Shown: positions 30,571 to 40,947 of the stretch, one piece after another
How the letters are laid out: each line of letters starts with the position of its first letter
Position numbering within the stretch: the first letter of the stretch is position 1
From: Pectobacterium carotovorum
GTDB taxonomy: Bacteria; Pseudomonadota; Gammaproteobacteria; Enterobacterales; Enterobacteriaceae
Length of the DNA: 64,000 nt
NCBI RefSeq assembly: GCF_900129615.1
Contig: NZ_FQWI01000008.1
Location: forward strand, 124,001-188,000
Reading direction: 5' to 3'
Position numbers and translations under genes: made by a program
The notes under the pieces: model-generated
Database searches by the model: none
Told to the model about the DNA's origin: nothing
Seen by the model: only the letters and a program-made list of their open reading frames with translations

Positions 30571-31638
30571 ATGAACGTTACCGTAACATCCCTACTCTCC
30601 GCCCTCGCGCTCTCCGTATCCTTTAGTGCTTCCGCTTCATCTACCGACAAAATCGTTATTGCCCACCGCGGTGCCAGCGGCTATCTGCCCGAGCATACGC
30701 TTCCGGCGAAAGCGATGGCCTACGCTCAGGGTGCTGATTATCTGGAGCAAGATCTGGTGCTCACCAAAGATAACGCGCTCATTGTCCTGCATGATCACTA
30801 TCTGGATCGCGTTACCGACGTGGCAGAACGCTTTCCGCAACGCGCCCGCAAAGATGGACGCTTTTACGCCATCGATTTCACGCTGGAAGAAATCAAGTCA
30901 CTGAAATTTACCGAAGGGTTCGACATCAAAGACGGCAAGCAGGTACAGAGCTACCCGAACCGTTTTCCGATGTGGAAATCCGACTTCCGTATTCATACCT
31001 TTCAGGAAGAAATTGAATTTATTCAGGGGCTGAACCACTCAACTGGCAAAAACATCGGACTCTATCCCGAAATCAAAGCGCCGTGGTTTCACCATCAGGA
31101 AGGAAAAGACATCGCGCGCGAAACGCTGGCCGTGTTGAAGCAGTATGGCTATACGAAAAAAAGCGATAAGGTCTTCCTGCAATCGTTTGATGTTGCCGAG
31201 CTAAAGCGTATCAAAACCGAATTGCAGCCGCAGATGAAGATGGATCTGAACCTGATTCAACTGATTGCCTATACCGACTGGCATGAAACCTACGAGAAGC
31301 AGGCCGATGGAACGTGGGTGAATTACCACTACGACTGGATGCAAAAGCCCGGCGCTATGCAGCAAATTGCGACCTATGCCGACGGTATCGGCCCGGACTA
31401 TCACATGCTCGTCCAGAAAGGTTCGACGCCTGACAGCATCACCTTTACCGACATGGTGAAGGAAGCCCACCAGCATAAACTTCAGGTACACCCGTTTACG
31501 GCAAGAGCCGACAGGCTACCGGCGTACGCCAAGGATATCGATCGTCTCTACGGCATCCTCTACTATCAGGCGGATGTTGACGGCCTGTTCACCGACTTTC
31601 CCGACAAAGCGGTCGATTTCCTGAAAAAACCGCGCTGA
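30571..31638 (+). CDS. glpQ: Periplasmic glycerophosphodiester phosphodiesterase
   Basis: GDPD-family TIM-barrel enzyme that hydrolyses glycerophosphodiesters from phospholipids to glycerol 3-phosphate and an alcohol, supplying GlpT. A signal peptide with a hydrophobic core ends near ASASS-T. The catalytic region IAHRGASGYLPEHTLPA and the metal-binding YPEIKAP are intact. The length of 355 residues is close to the 358 of E. coli. It is 75 bases downstream of glpT, with a terminator-like hairpin between them; AGAGG lies nine bases before the ATG. Confidence 0.96.
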   Translation: MNVTVTSLLSALALSVSFSASASSTDKIVIAHRGASGYLPEHTLPAKAMAYAQGADYLEQDLVLTKDNALIVLHDHYLDRVTDVAERFPQRARKDGRFYAIDFTLEEIKSLKFTEGFDIKDGKQVQSYPNRFPMWKSDFRIHTFQEEIEFIQGLNHSTGKNIGLYPEIKAPWFHHQEGKDIARETLAVLKQYGYTKKSDKVFLQSFDVAELKRIKTELQPQMKMDLNLIQLIAYTDWHETYEKQADGTWVNYHYDWMQKPGAMQQIATYADGIGPDYHMLVQKGSTPDSITFTDMVKEAHQHKLQVHPFTARADRLPAYAKDIDRLYGILYYQADVDGLFTDFPDKAVDFLKKPR

Positions 31639-31769
31639 AGCGCTAATACTGGTCGCTTAAGCATGGATTTAGAGGGAAACACGATGATGAGGCTCCCGCA
31701 GGGATGCCTCGCACCGTGGTCGCCCTCGGTATCTCGATCCTTAAACGATCGCTGAGGCTCAGCTTTCCC

Positions 31770-31790
31770 ATCGGGCACAATGTGCCCGAT
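31770..31790. repeat. Hairpin between glpQ and yigL
   Basis: ATCGGGCAC-AAT-GTGCCCGAT, a perfect 9-bp stem, lies between the convergent glpQ and yigL genes. With no T run it may be a REP-like element or an mRNA end. Confidence 0.5.
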
Positions 31791-31816
31791 GATGCGTTGG
31801 CTCGATAACACATCGA

Positions 31817-32617
31817 TTATTTCAGAAACAGTTCACGCAGGTAATTCGGCACCGCGCTGTCCGCGTTAGAACCAATCACTTCGCGATCCGGCAGCATATC
31901 TTTCAGACGCTGATGCGCGTTCTGCATCACGCAGCCTTTTCCGGCCATAGACAGCATTTCGTAGTCGTTCATGCCATCACCAAACGCCACACATTCTTTG
32001 AGCGAGAAGCCGATAATCTTCGCCACCTGCTCCAGCGCATGGCCTTTAGACACGCCGCCCGCCATCACTTCCAGACAGGTAAGCGTCGAAAAGCTCACGT
32101 TGACACGGTCACCCCAGCGCGCGTTGATCGCTTCTTCCAGCGGTAACAGCTGTTCATGAGAATCGCAGGTAAAGAACACCTTGCTGACACCATCGGTTTC
32201 GAGCAGCGCAGGCTCGAACAGCTTGTATTTAAAGATCGACTCTTTGAAGAAACGTTCTTCTTCCGCACGCGGACGGTTCATAAACCACTCATCATCGCGG
32301 TAAACGTGCGTCAACATATCGGGATTATTGTGTACGACGCTGTAAAGGTCGCGGGCAATGTCCTGATCCAGATTGTGGCTGAAAATCAGCTCGCCCTGCG
32401 AGTTGTGCACACGCGCACCGTTCGAGGTAATCATAAACGCGCTGATGCCGAGGTTATCGCGGATCTGCGCGACATCCATGTGGTGCCGTCCGGTAGCGAA
32501 CACAAAGTGAATCCCTTTTTCCGTCAGCAGCCTGAGGGTTTCTTTGGCATACGGGGACAGCGAGTGGTCAGGTGACAGCAGTGTGCCATCTAAATCGGAA
32601 GCAACGACATGGTACAT
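31817..32617 (-). CDS. yigL: YigL, HAD-family sugar-phosphate/pyridoxal-phosphate phosphatase
   Basis: Cof-type HAD phosphatase of 266 residues, the E. coli length. Motif I is SDLDGTLLS with aspartates 8 and 10, motif II ITSNGAR, and motif IV AFGDGMNDYEMLS. E. coli YigL dephosphorylates pyridoxal phosphate and sugar phosphates; in enterobacteria its mRNA is stabilised by the small RNA SgrS through a site in the upstream pldB coding region during sugar-phosphate stress. The pldB-yigL order is kept here with a 104-base gap, so the same control is possible but was not traced base by base. Confidence 0.95.
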   Translation of the reverse strand: MYHVVASDLDGTLLSPDHSLSPYAKETLRLLTEKGIHFVFATGRHHMDVAQIRDNLGISAFMITSNGARVHNSQGELIFSHNLDQDIARDLYSVVHNNPDMLTHVYRDDEWFMNRPRAEEERFFKESIFKYKLFEPALLETDGVSKVFFTCDSHEQLLPLEEAINARWGDRVNVSFSTLTCLEVMAGGVSKGHALEQVAKIIGFSLKECVAFGDGMNDYEMLSMAGKGCVMQNAHQRLKDMLPDREVIGSNADSAVPNYLRELFLK

Positions 32618-32721
32618 AGCGATGAGATCTCACTTCTGGTGTGTTGTGGCGGCACGCGCCGCAAAAAATTAACGAGGTTGCTGGCAGCGTCCGTTGAACG
32701 ACCCCCGCCAACAGTCTAAAA

Positions 32722-33759
32722 TTAATGATAACGCGCAAAGTGCGCCAGAATCAGCGCAAATGCCTGAGCGCGGAGGTTATCCGTTTCAAAGAGAATTTCA
32801 TGCCGCGCACCGTGGATAACCTGCAAAACGCCGTTTGAATTAGCGTTACCGCTTTGAGCCAGTGCCTGACAAAACGCATTCTGGCTGCGGTTATCCACCA
32901 CGCGTTCTTCTCCCGCCTGTAACAGCAGAAGCGGCGTGGTGACGGCGCTGGCCTGAGCCAATAGCTGTTTCCCCGCCTGTATCGCCTCTCGCACCCAATG
33001 ATAAGTGGGGCCGCCGATGCGTAAATCCGGAGAATCCGCATAAAAGCGAATGCCGCGCTGGTAGCGTTCACGGCTGTGCGTCAGCACATTCATCCGGTAA
33101 GGCAAAGGACGCCATTGCCCTGTGCCGATGGCGTAGTAATCGCGTATCGCCGGGCGGCGCTCCGCCCAATCGACGATCCAACCCGCAACGCAGTGAGGAA
33201 GCGGCAAACGAATACCAAACATCGGCGCGCACAGCGCCACGGCATCAAACGTTTCAGGTTGGCGAATCAAAAGCTGCGCCAGAATCGCGCCCCCCATTGA
33301 ATGCGCTAAGGCAAATCGGCGGGTGTAGTGTTTCGGGCCAATATGCTGCTGACACAGCGTTTCGGCATCATCGACATAATCACTAAAGCGCAGCACGTGT
33401 CCACGGTGGCCGTCTTGCAATACTCGCCCCGACCGCCCTTGCCCACGGTGATCCATGATGAGCACATCATAGCCGCTATGAAAGAGGTCGTAAGCCACTT
33501 CGCTATATTTGACATAGCTTTCGATACGACCTGAAAAAACAACGACAATCTTGTCGTGCTGCGGCGCGGTAAAGCGAACGAACCGGATCGGCACATCGTC
33601 TACGCCAGAGAATTCGCCCTCTTCGCGCTGACGCCAGAAATCCAGTAATTCTCCGGTAGCAAAAGCGGCAAACTGCGCTTCTCGCGTTAACAGGTTCGAG
33701 GTTAACCCTTCAGGCGTTAACCGTTCCGACGTAAACAACGTATTGTGGCGTTGAATCAT
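32722..33759 (-). CDS. pldB: Lysophospholipase L2
   Basis: Alpha/beta-hydrolase that removes the fatty acid from lysophospholipids. The nucleophile elbow AHSMGGA carries the catalytic serine, FSGRIESYVKYSEVAYDLFH and MDHRGQGRSGR are typical, and the histidine lies in GARHEILFE near the C-terminus. The ATG at 33759 has AGAGG just upstream and gives 345 residues; a frame extending to 33891 would overlap rhtB. It lies upstream of yigL and is divergent from rhtB. Confidence 0.94.
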   Translation of the reverse strand: MIQRHNTLFTSERLTPEGLTSNLLTREAQFAAFATGELLDFWRQREEGEFSGVDDVPIRFVRFTAPQHDKIVVVFSGRIESYVKYSEVAYDLFHSGYDVLIMDHRGQGRSGRVLQDGHRGHVLRFSDYVDDAETLCQQHIGPKHYTRRFALAHSMGGAILAQLLIRQPETFDAVALCAPMFGIRLPLPHCVAGWIVDWAERRPAIRDYYAIGTGQWRPLPYRMNVLTHSRERYQRGIRFYADSPDLRIGGPTYHWVREAIQAGKQLLAQASAVTTPLLLLQAGEERVVDNRSQNAFCQALAQSGNANSNGVLQVIHGARHEILFETDNLRAQAFALILAHFARYH

Positions 33760-33889
33760 CACACCTCTCCGGTGACGCGGGAAAACAAAGCTAGCGGAAG
33801 AACATGACAAGCAGTGGAGCACAAGCGTATTGTGACATAAAAAACAGACAGACTCTCGTAATACAGAACGTGATTCAGGGGCATGCTTC

Positions 33890-34510
33890 ATGACATTGGA
33901 CTGGTGGTTAACTTACTTACTCACAACGCTTATTCTCAGCCTGTCGCCCGGCTCTGGTGCCATCAACACCATGAGCACCGGAATTAGCCACGGCTATCGC
34001 GGCGCGGCGGCCTCGATCTGTGGTTTACAGGTCGGGCTGGCGATTCATATCGTGCTGGTCGGCATTGGGTTAGGCGCGTTGCTTAACCAATCTGTACTGG
34101 CTTTCGATGTACTAAAATGGCTGGGCGCGGCGTATCTGATTTGGCTGGGGATTCAGCAGTGGCGCGCCGCAGGCGCACTTGACCTTCAGGCGATCGCCAG
34201 CGCCATGCCGCGTCGTAGGCTCTTTAAACGAGCGGTGCTGGTGAATCTGACCAACCCGAAAAGCATCGTGTTTCTGGCGGCGTTGTTCCCACAGTTCATT
34301 ATTCCCCACCAGCCGCAGGCCGCACAGTACTTGGTATTGGGCGTCACCACCGTTGTGGTCGATATCATCGTGATGATTGGCTACGCCACACTGGCCACGC
34401 GTATCGCAGGATGGCTGAAAGGCCCACGGCAGATGAAGACGCTCAACCGGATATTTGGATCGCTGTTCGTGCTGGTCGGCGCGTTACTCGCCACGGCGAG
34501 AAAGGCCTGA
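33890..34510 (+). CDS. rhtB: Homoserine/homoserine lactone efflux protein
   Basis: LysE/RhtB-family inner-membrane exporter of 206 residues with about six hydrophobic segments. [43 protein letters not shown] and GATLATRI-type segments match E. coli RhtB. It exports homoserine and homoserine lactone. AGGGG lies eight bases before the ATG. It is convergent with rhtC, as in the E. coli recQ-rhtC-rhtB-pldB cluster. Confidence 0.95.
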   Translation: MTLDWWLTYLLTTLILSLSPGSGAINTMSTGISHGYRGAAASICGLQVGLAIHIVLVGIGLGALLNQSVLAFDVLKWLGAAYLIWLGIQQWRAAGALDLQAIASAMPRRRLFKRAVLVNLTNPKSIVFLAALFPQFIIPHQPQAAQYLVLGVTTVVVDIIVMIGYATLATRIAGWLKGPRQMKTLNRIFGSLFVLVGALLATARKA

Positions 34511-34570
34511 TTAAGGCAGCGCGCCGTAGCGGCTAGCGGCGCACGCCTATCTATCATTCAGAAGGAAAGG

Positions 34571-35194
34571 TTAGCGAGAGAAAATCAGGTGCAGGCCGAA
34601 ACCGGTAAACAGCACGCCCGCCACGCCATCCACCCATTTCGCCAGACGCTGATAGCCACGACGCATTGCCGGTAGGGCGAAAACCATCGCGACCAGGCTG
34701 AACCAGATCAGCGTTTCAATCGAGATCAACGCAAACAGCCCCCAACGCGCGCCGCTACCGACGCTGTCGCCGACAAACAGCGAGAACACGCTGCCGAAAT
34801 AGATCAGCGCCTTCGGATTCGCCAGATTCGTCAATAGTCCACGCATGAAGGTTTTACCGCGCTGAGGCAGTACCACCGCCTTCTCCTGCGTGGTTTCTAA
34901 CTGTGCTTTATTTCGCGCGGAACACAGCATCTGCCAGCCCATCCAGCACAGGTACAGCCCACCGCCGACGGTAACTGCCGTATGCAACCAGGCCATTTTT
35001 TGCAACAGCAGATGCAGCCCCAGCAACGCGATAGCCGCCCAAACCATAACGCCCAGAGAAATACCTAACACGCCCATCATCGCTTCACGGCGGGAACGGC
35101 TGGCCGCCGTTTGTGAAACGAAAAAGAAATCCGGCCCCGGGCTCATCAGCGCAATGAAATGCACCAGCGCCACAGTCATAAATAGCATCAGCAT
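34571..35194 (-). CDS. rhtC: Threonine efflux protein
   Basis: LysE/RhtB-family exporter of 207 residues, about six hydrophobic segments, closely matching E. coli RhtC in ALMSPGPDFFFVSQTAASRSRREAMMG and LLTNLANPKALIYFGSVFSLF. It moves threonine out of the cell. AGGA lies eight bases before the ATG, 43 bases after the recQ stop on the same strand, so the two may share a transcript. Confidence 0.95.
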   Translation of the reverse strand: MLMLFMTVALVHFIALMSPGPDFFFVSQTAASRSRREAMMGVLGISLGVMVWAAIALLGLHLLLQKMAWLHTAVTVGGGLYLCWMGWQMLCSARNKAQLETTQEKAVVLPQRGKTFMRGLLTNLANPKALIYFGSVFSLFVGDSVGSGARWGLFALISIETLIWFSLVAMVFALPAMRRGYQRLAKWVDGVAGVLFTGFGLHLIFSR

Positions 35195-35237
35195 GTTGGT
35201 TTTCCTGTTTTTTAAATGCAGTCAGACAAGACGAGCA

Positions 35238-37067
35238 TCACTCGTCATCATTATTATCGACATGATCGCGAATCATGTTCATGAAAGGCGCACCGAAACG
35301 TTCGAGTTTACGGTGTCCAACCCCGTTGATATTCAGCAGTTCACCCGCGGTGATCGGCATCATTTCGGCCATCTCCAGCAGCGTGGCATCGCTGAACACC
35401 ACGTAAGGCGGAATATTGTCTTCATCAGCGATGGATTTACGCAGTTTGCGTAATTTGGCAAACAGCTTACGGTCGTAATTTCCACCGTACGATTTTTGAT
35501 TGGCGCGGGGTTTCAGGTTAATCACACGCGGCACGGCCAGCTGTAGCGGCATTTCTCCCCGCAATACCGGACGCGCAGATTCGGTAAGCTGTACCGCAGA
35601 ATGCATTGTGATGTTCTGGTTCAGCAAGCCCAGATGAATCAGTTGGCGCAGCACGCTGACCCAATGCTCCTGCGATTTCTCTTTACCAATACCGTAAACC
35701 GGTAGTTTGTCATGGCCGAAGTCACGGATACGCTGGTTATTCGCCCCGCGCAGCACCTCAACGATATACCCTAAACCAAAGCGCTGCCCAACGCGGTATA
35801 CGCAGGAGAGCGCCTTTTGCGCTTCGACCAGCCCGTCGTAACGCTTCGGCGGATCGAGACAAATATCGCAGTTGCCACAGGCCTGTTGGCGCCCTTCACC
35901 AAAATAATTCAGCAGCACCAGACGACGGCAGGTCTGCGCTTCGGCAAACGCCCCCATCGCATTAAGCTTATGGCGTTCGATATCCAACTGCGGCCCAGCC
36001 GGTTTCTCTTCCAGACAGCGGCGCAGCCATGCCATATCCGCCGGATCGTAGAACAGCGCGGCTTCAGCAGCGAGGCCGTCACGCCCGGCACGCCCCGTTT
36101 CCTGATAGTAGGATTCGATGTTGCGCGGAATATCAAAGTGCACCACAAACCGCACGTTAGGCTTGTTGATACCCATACCAAAGGCGACGGTCGCCACCAC
36201 CACCTGGAGATCGTCACGCAGGAACGCTTCCTGCACCTGTGCACGCCGTTCGTTATCCAATCCAGCGTGATAAGCGCCTGCGCTCAGCCCACGGGCCTGC
36301 AAGCGGGCGCAAATATCTTCCACGCGGGAACGGCTGTTGCAATAGATGATGCCGCTTTTTCCACGCTGCCCCTGCACGAACATCCAGAGCTGATCGAGCG
36401 GCTTGAACTTCTCCACCAGCGTGTAGCGAATATTCGGACGGTCAAAGCTGCTGATCTGAATCAGCGGTGACTGGAGATCCAACAGGCGAACGATATCGTT
36501 CCGCGTGGTCTCATCGGCGGTTGCCGTCAACGCAATGAAAGGAAGATGAGGGAAACGCTGTTTAATCTGCCCCAGCGCGCGATATTCAGGGCGGAAATCG
36601 TGTCCCCATTGGGAAATGCAGTGCGCTTCATCCACCGCGATCAGGGAAATCTGCCAATGAGCAAGATGATCGAGGAAGCTGTCCGTCGTCAGGCGTTCCG
36701 GCGCAATATAAAGCAGCTTGATATGACCGGTACGACAACCGGCCATCACCTCAAGCTGCTGCTCGCGCGTCTGCGTCGAATTCAGGCAGGCTGCCGAAAC
36801 ACCGTAGGCCTGAAGCTGATCAACCTGATCTTTCATCAGTGAAATCAACGGGGACACCACCAGCGTCAGCCCGTCCATCACCAGCGCGGGGATTTGATAG
36901 CACAGCGATTTGCCGCCGCCTGTCGGCATGATAACCAGACAATCCTGCCCACTGAGCGTCGCGCTGATAATTTCCTGCTGACCCGGTCGGAATTGCTGGT
37001 AGCCGAACGTGTCCCGCAGAACCTGAACCGCCAGCGCTTCCTTATTCAATACTTCCGCCGTAGACAC
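35238..37067 (-). CDS. recQ: ATP-dependent DNA helicase RecQ
   Basis: 3'-5' DNA helicase of the RecF recombination pathway, 609 residues as in E. coli. Order of motifs: Walker [13 protein letters not shown] near residue 50, DEAH box [25 protein letters not shown] in motif VI, the zinc-binding cysteines of [11 protein letters not shown], a winged-helix RQC region, and a C-terminal HRDC domain ending in [10 protein letters not shown]. The start is a GTG (37067) behind a GGGGAAGG element; the alternative would shorten a conserved N-terminus. Confidence 0.96.
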   Translation of the reverse strand: MSTAEVLNKEALAVQVLRDTFGYQQFRPGQQEIISATLSGQDCLVIMPTGGGKSLCYQIPALVMDGLTLVVSPLISLMKDQVDQLQAYGVSAACLNSTQTREQQLEVMAGCRTGHIKLLYIAPERLTTDSFLDHLAHWQISLIAVDEAHCISQWGHDFRPEYRALGQIKQRFPHLPFIALTATADETTRNDIVRLLDLQSPLIQISSFDRPNIRYTLVEKFKPLDQLWMFVQGQRGKSGIIYCNSRSRVEDICARLQARGLSAGAYHAGLDNERRAQVQEAFLRDDLQVVVATVAFGMGINKPNVRFVVHFDIPRNIESYYQETGRAGRDGLAAEAALFYDPADMAWLRRCLEEKPAGPQLDIERHKLNAMGAFAEAQTCRRLVLLNYFGEGRQQACGNCDICLDPPKRYDGLVEAQKALSCVYRVGQRFGLGYIVEVLRGANNQRIRDFGHDKLPVYGIGKEKSQEHWVSVLRQLIHLGLLNQNITMHSAVQLTESARPVLRGEMPLQLAVPRVINLKPRANQKSYGGNYDRKLFAKLRKLRKSIADEDNIPPYVVFSDATLLEMAEMMPITAGELLNINGVGHRKLERFGAPFMNMIRDHVDNNDDE

Positions 37068-37199
37068 GCCTTCCCCAATTCAATGAAATCAAACAGGCGC
37101 TATTTTCAGCGCCGTTGGGTAAAACTGCAATCGTTAGTTTGGTAAAACGACAGGGCTAAAGCGGTAATCGCTAAAACCCCGATCGCGAAAACATGGTCG

Positions 37200-38066
37200 T
37201 TAGAACATGTCGTTCAGCGTCACACCAACGCCAAAGCGGGTCTGGCGGTGGTTGTAATCAATCAGGGATTCGCCGTAGCCGCTAAACACCTTGGTGTAGA
37301 AACGGACATGACGCGTCAGCGGGTAACTCCAACCCAGTTCACCGCCACCGTAGCCGCTATTCCAGTTATAGCGCCCTTCTGCGCTAAACACGCTGTCGCC
37401 CCACACATAGCCGACGCGCAAACGGTAATGGCCCATGTATTTGGTGATATCTGGATTGTCATCCTGACTGTCGGAGAAACGCACCCACGGCTTCACATCA
37501 ACCTGCCAGTTGCCGTTCTGCGCCATCAGGCGGACATAAGCGCGGTTCCAGCTACGCGACGTCGGGTCAGAGCGGCCATTAGACTGGTGATTAAAGCCCG
37601 TTTCCACATCCCGCAGCGTCCAGCCTGCTAATGTGTAGTTCGTTGCCCAGCCCAAAAAGACCTGTGGCTCATAGTTGGTTTCACGGAACGGAGAAGACTC
37701 GCTCTTATTAGACAACTGCCACCACGAGCGCTGCGTATAGGAAGCCCCCAGTAACGAGTTATCACCCAGAATGCCACGCCAGATCGGGAATCCCAGACTC
37801 AACTGGTAATGCACTTCATCTTTACGTGCTTCATCGCCCCAGTTATAGCTCTGTATCGCCGTTTTATTGATGTTGCTGGTATAGGTATACAGTATGTAGT
37901 TGCTCTCATAAGGATAGAGAACAAACGGGGTGTTGTGCTCTTCTAACAAGCTGGCAATAATGCTGCCACGTACCGCAGGTTGATTTGGCGCAGGTGCGTT
38001 TGTTGTGTCTTCGGCATGAGCCTGTGCTGTCAGTAATACTGCCAGTACGAATCCGATTTTATGCAT
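37200..38066 (-). CDS. pldA: Outer-membrane phospholipase A
   Basis: Outer-membrane beta-barrel (OMPLA) that dimerises with calcium and hydrolyses phospholipids when membrane asymmetry is lost. A signal peptide ends near AQAHA-E. The catalytic His and Ser lie in FNHQSNGRSDPTSRSWNR. It ends in phenylalanine, as usual for BAM substrates. It has 288 residues against 289 in E. coli. In E. coli PldA products signal lipopolysaccharide status after uptake. It lies upstream of recQ on the same strand. Confidence 0.96.
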   Translation of the reverse strand: MHKIGFVLAVLLTAQAHAEDTTNAPAPNQPAVRGSIIASLLEEHNTPFVLYPYESNYILYTYTSNINKTAIQSYNWGDEARKDEVHYQLSLGFPIWRGILGDNSLLGASYTQRSWWQLSNKSESSPFRETNYEPQVFLGWATNYTLAGWTLRDVETGFNHQSNGRSDPTSRSWNRAYVRLMAQNGNWQVDVKPWVRFSDSQDDNPDITKYMGHYRLRVGYVWGDSVFSAEGRYNWNSGYGGGELGWSYPLTRHVRFYTKVFSGYGESLIDYNHRQTRFGVGVTLNDMF

Positions 38067-38336
38067 TCATTTTCTCCGACATGTTTTTCTCCAGCATGCT
38101 TTTATCCAAATAAAATCTTTTATCTAAATAAACTCATTTATCTAAATAGTGATAAGCCTTCCCCACTCAAGCCCGCCATTCTACACAGTTCAGCGACGTT
38201 TGAATTATCGTTCTCCCGTTTCTCTGCCTTTTCTGGAAAGAAACAAAATCAACGCAAAAAACAAACAATCACATAACCTTACCGCATCAAATCAACTACA
38301 TTTAACAAGTCTCTCTCACCCAAACAGGAAACCACT

Positions 38337-38825
38337 ATGGCTGACATTCCATCGTTTCACGGAACCACACTAACCAGAGAGACAGTGCGCCAGCTCGTTG
38401 GGGAGATTTTCATTTACAAAATGCCCTTCAACATTGAGCTGGGCCTTGAGTTACAGCAATTTGAAGCCGACAAAGCCGTCTTGACGTTCGCCCGGCAAGA
38501 GAAGCTCATCGGCAACGCAGCACAAAAAATCCTGCATGGCGGCGTGATTGCTGCCGGGCTGGACGTGGCTGCAGGACTGGTCTGCGTCGGCAACACGCTG
38601 CTGCGCCATGAGACGATCAGCGATCAGGAGTTTCATCATCGGCTCGCCCGCATGGGAACGATTGATATGCGGGTAGATTATCTGCGTCCGGGCTATGGCG
38701 AACACTTCACCATTACCAGCACGCTGCTGCGCGGCGGCAATAAAATCGCCGTTGCACGCGCCGAATTGCATAACGAACAGGGTTCACATCTCGCCAGCGC
38801 CACCGCAACCTATATTGTCGGGTAA
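38337..38825 (+). CDS. yigI: YigI, hotdog-fold acyl-CoA thioesterase
   Basis: PaaI-type hotdog thioesterase of 162 residues. E. coli YigI hydrolyses medium- and long-chain acyl-CoA. The central segment [20 protein letters not shown] holds the conserved glycines, and [13 protein letters not shown] is typical of the fold. AGGAA lies seven bases before the ATG. It is divergent from pldA and 98 bases upstream of rarD, as in E. coli. Confidence 0.9.
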   Translation: MADIPSFHGTTLTRETVRQLVGEIFIYKMPFNIELGLELQQFEADKAVLTFARQEKLIGNAAQKILHGGVIAAGLDVAAGLVCVGNTLLRHETISDQEFHHRLARMGTIDMRVDYLRPGYGEHFTITSTLLRGGNKIAVARAELHNEQGSHLASATATYIVG

Positions 38826-38923
38826 CCTTTACGTTAGAAAAAATTGTCATCAACACTTTACGTGAAAGCGCTCACCGTTTTGGGTAGACTTAGCGTTTTC
38901 CCGCCGTCCTTATCGAGTCACCC

Positions 38924-39853
38924 ATGAACGCGCAACAAACCCGTGAGGGGATCTTTTTCGCCCTCGCCGCGTATTTCATTTGGGGAATTGCTCCCGTTTA
39001 CTTCAAGCTGCTTGAGCACGTTCCGCCCAATGAAATACTGACGCACCGTATTATCTGGTCATTCTTCTTTATGCTGATCCTGCTGACCATCGGTCGGAAG
39101 TGGCGTCAGGTGAGCCTAGCCTGCCGCAACGTCAAGCATCTGTTTCTGTTGGCATTAACGGCGGTGCTTATCGGCGGAAACTGGCTGTTGTATATCTGGG
39201 CAGTCAACAACCATCACATGCTGGAAGCTAGTCTGGGGTATTTTATCAACCCGCTGGTCAACGTCATGTTAGGCATGATCTTTCTGGGCGAACGCTTTCG
39301 CCGCCTGCAATGGCTGGCCGTGCTGCTTGCCGTGACTGGCGTACTGGTTCAGCTGTGGACGTTTGGATCGTTGCCGATTATCGCGCTCGGGCTGGCATTC
39401 AGCTTCGCTTTATACGGCTTGCTGCGTAAGAAGATTGGCATCGACGGGCAAACCGGCATGCTGATCGAAACGCTGTGGCTGCTGCCAGTAGCCGTCATTT
39501 ATCTGTTTTTTATTGCCGACACGCCAAGTAGCCATCTGACAGCCAACCCTTGGTCGCTGAATCTGCTGCTGCTCTCGGCAGGCATCGTCACCACGGTACC
39601 GCTATTGTTCTTTACCTCGGCAGCGATGCGTCTGCGCCTGTCGACGCTCGGCTTTTTCCAGTACCTCGGCCCTACCATCATGTTTATGCTGGCAGTGGTG
39701 TTCTACGGTGAAACGTTTAGCAGCGACAAGCTAGTGACGTTTGGCTTTATCTGGGGTGCGCTGGCGCTGTTTATTCTGGATGCGCTTTATACGCAGCGTA
39801 AGCTACGGCGCACGCCAGCTACAACGTCCCTGCCTCAACACGACGGGAAATAA
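38924..39853 (+). CDS. rarD: RarD, EamA/DMT-family permease
   Basis: Drug/metabolite transporter-superfamily membrane protein with two EamA domains and about ten hydrophobic segments. AAYFIWGIAPVYFKLLEHVPPNE, IWAVNNHHMLEASLGYFINP and LGFFQYLGPTIMFMLAV match E. coli RarD. Its substrate is not firmly known. The 309 residues exceed the 296 of E. coli by a C-terminal tail that overlaps the converging membrane-protein gene by 35 bases. Confidence 0.93.
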   Translation: MNAQQTREGIFFALAAYFIWGIAPVYFKLLEHVPPNEILTHRIIWSFFFMLILLTIGRKWRQVSLACRNVKHLFLLALTAVLIGGNWLLYIWAVNNHHMLEASLGYFINPLVNVMLGMIFLGERFRRLQWLAVLLAVTGVLVQLWTFGSLPIIALGLAFSFALYGLLRKKIGIDGQTGMLIETLWLLPVAVIYLFFIADTPSSHLTANPWSLNLLLLSAGIVTTVPLLFFTSAAMRLRLSTLGFFQYLGPTIMFMLAVVFYGETFSSDKLVTFGFIWGALALFILDALYTQRKLRRTPATTSLPQHDGK

Positions 39854-40877
39854 AGCGCGATAAGATCGGGCTGAACAACAGCGTCGAAAACAGCCGCAGC
39901 GTCTGCATGGCGATGACAAACGCCATATCGACCCGACTGCCTGCGGCGATAATCGCAATCGAATCCAGCCCGCCGGGGCTGGTCGCCAGAAAGGCGGTCA
40001 GCATATCCACCGGCATCATTTTCGTCACCATCCACGCCATTCCACCGCACAGCAGCATCAATCCGACTATCGACGCCATCATGTGCGGCAGCGTGCGTAT
40101 CGCCAGTAAAAAGATGGGGCGAGTAAAGCAGAGCCCGACGCTCCAGCCGATAAAGGCATAGGCCAACGCCAGCAGCCACTCCGGGGTTTGCAGCTGCAAG
40201 GTGCCGCTGGCATGCAGCATCGAGCCGATAATCATTGGCCCTAACAGCGCACCGGATGGAATGCGCAAACGTCTTCCCAGCCAGGCGCTGCCAAACGCCA
40301 CGCCGAGCGTTGCCAGAAAGCGCCAGTCCAGTGCGGGAAACCAGACCAGCATCGCGCTGTTTTCCGCCGCCTCGTCGCCCAAACTCAGGCGTGCCACAAA
40401 CGCGGCAGAAGCGGTGACCATCAGTACGCGTAAATATTGCATGAAGGCGACCAACCGCACGTCCGCACCGAACTCTCCGGCCATCGCGACCATCGCAGAC
40501 GCACCGCCCGGCGATGCCCCCCAGGTTCCGGTCGTTCCGGGCAGCTCGCTAAATTTGACCAGTAACCAGCCAGATAGCCCGCTGGCAGCCAGCGTCGCGA
40601 GCAGAATGAACAGCACCAGCGGCCATTCGCTCATCAGCGGTTTCAGGATGGAAAATGATAGGCTTTGTGCAACCAGACAGCCCAGAACGGCATTGCTGCC
40701 AGCAAAGCAGACGGGCGGGATACGAATCGTCGCACCGTTTAACCCCATGACGACGCCGACCATCATCGGTCCCAGCAACAGCGCGGCGGGAACGTGGTAA
40801 ATCTGTAGCCCAAACCCCAGAATTAATGAGACCGACAGCAGGATTCCCCATTGCACCCACGGTGACATCCCTTTCAT
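39819..40877 (-). CDS. AbrB-family integral membrane protein
   Basis: Membrane protein of 352 residues with two AbrB duplications of hydrophobic segments; the SPGG-type segments TWGASPGGASAMVAMAGEFGAD and ATSPGGLDSIAIIA occur once in each half. The family (COG3180) is annotated as putative transporter or ammonia-monooxygenase-like, and its function is unproven. The ATG at 40877 is preferred because AAGG lies nine bases upstream; a GTG at 40883 and an ATG at 40868 are alternatives. Its 3' end overlaps rarD by 35 bases on the opposite strand. It is absent from this place in E. coli. Confidence 0.85.
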   Translation of the reverse strand: MKGMSPWVQWGILLSVSLILGFGLQIYHVPAALLLGPMMVGVVMGLNGATIRIPPVCFAGSNAVLGCLVAQSLSFSILKPLMSEWPLVLFILLATLAASGLSGWLLVKFSELPGTTGTWGASPGGASAMVAMAGEFGADVRLVAFMQYLRVLMVTASAAFVARLSLGDEAAENSAMLVWFPALDWRFLATLGVAFGSAWLGRRLRIPSGALLGPMIIGSMLHASGTLQLQTPEWLLALAYAFIGWSVGLCFTRPIFLLAIRTLPHMMASIVGLMLLCGGMAWMVTKMMPVDMLTAFLATSPGGLDSIAIIAAGSRVDMAFVIAMQTLRLFSTLLFSPILSRFISRRVEAGTL

Positions 40878-40947
40878 GCACACGACCCTTGTTTAGGAAT
40901 AAAGAGTAAAAATAGAAAGCAAGAACAGAAAAGCAGTCCACCATTCC

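Noticed and set aside
35817-36470. A 217-codon plus-strand open frame opposite recQ
   Set aside because: Antisense to the helicase core of recQ; no ribosome binding site or domain.
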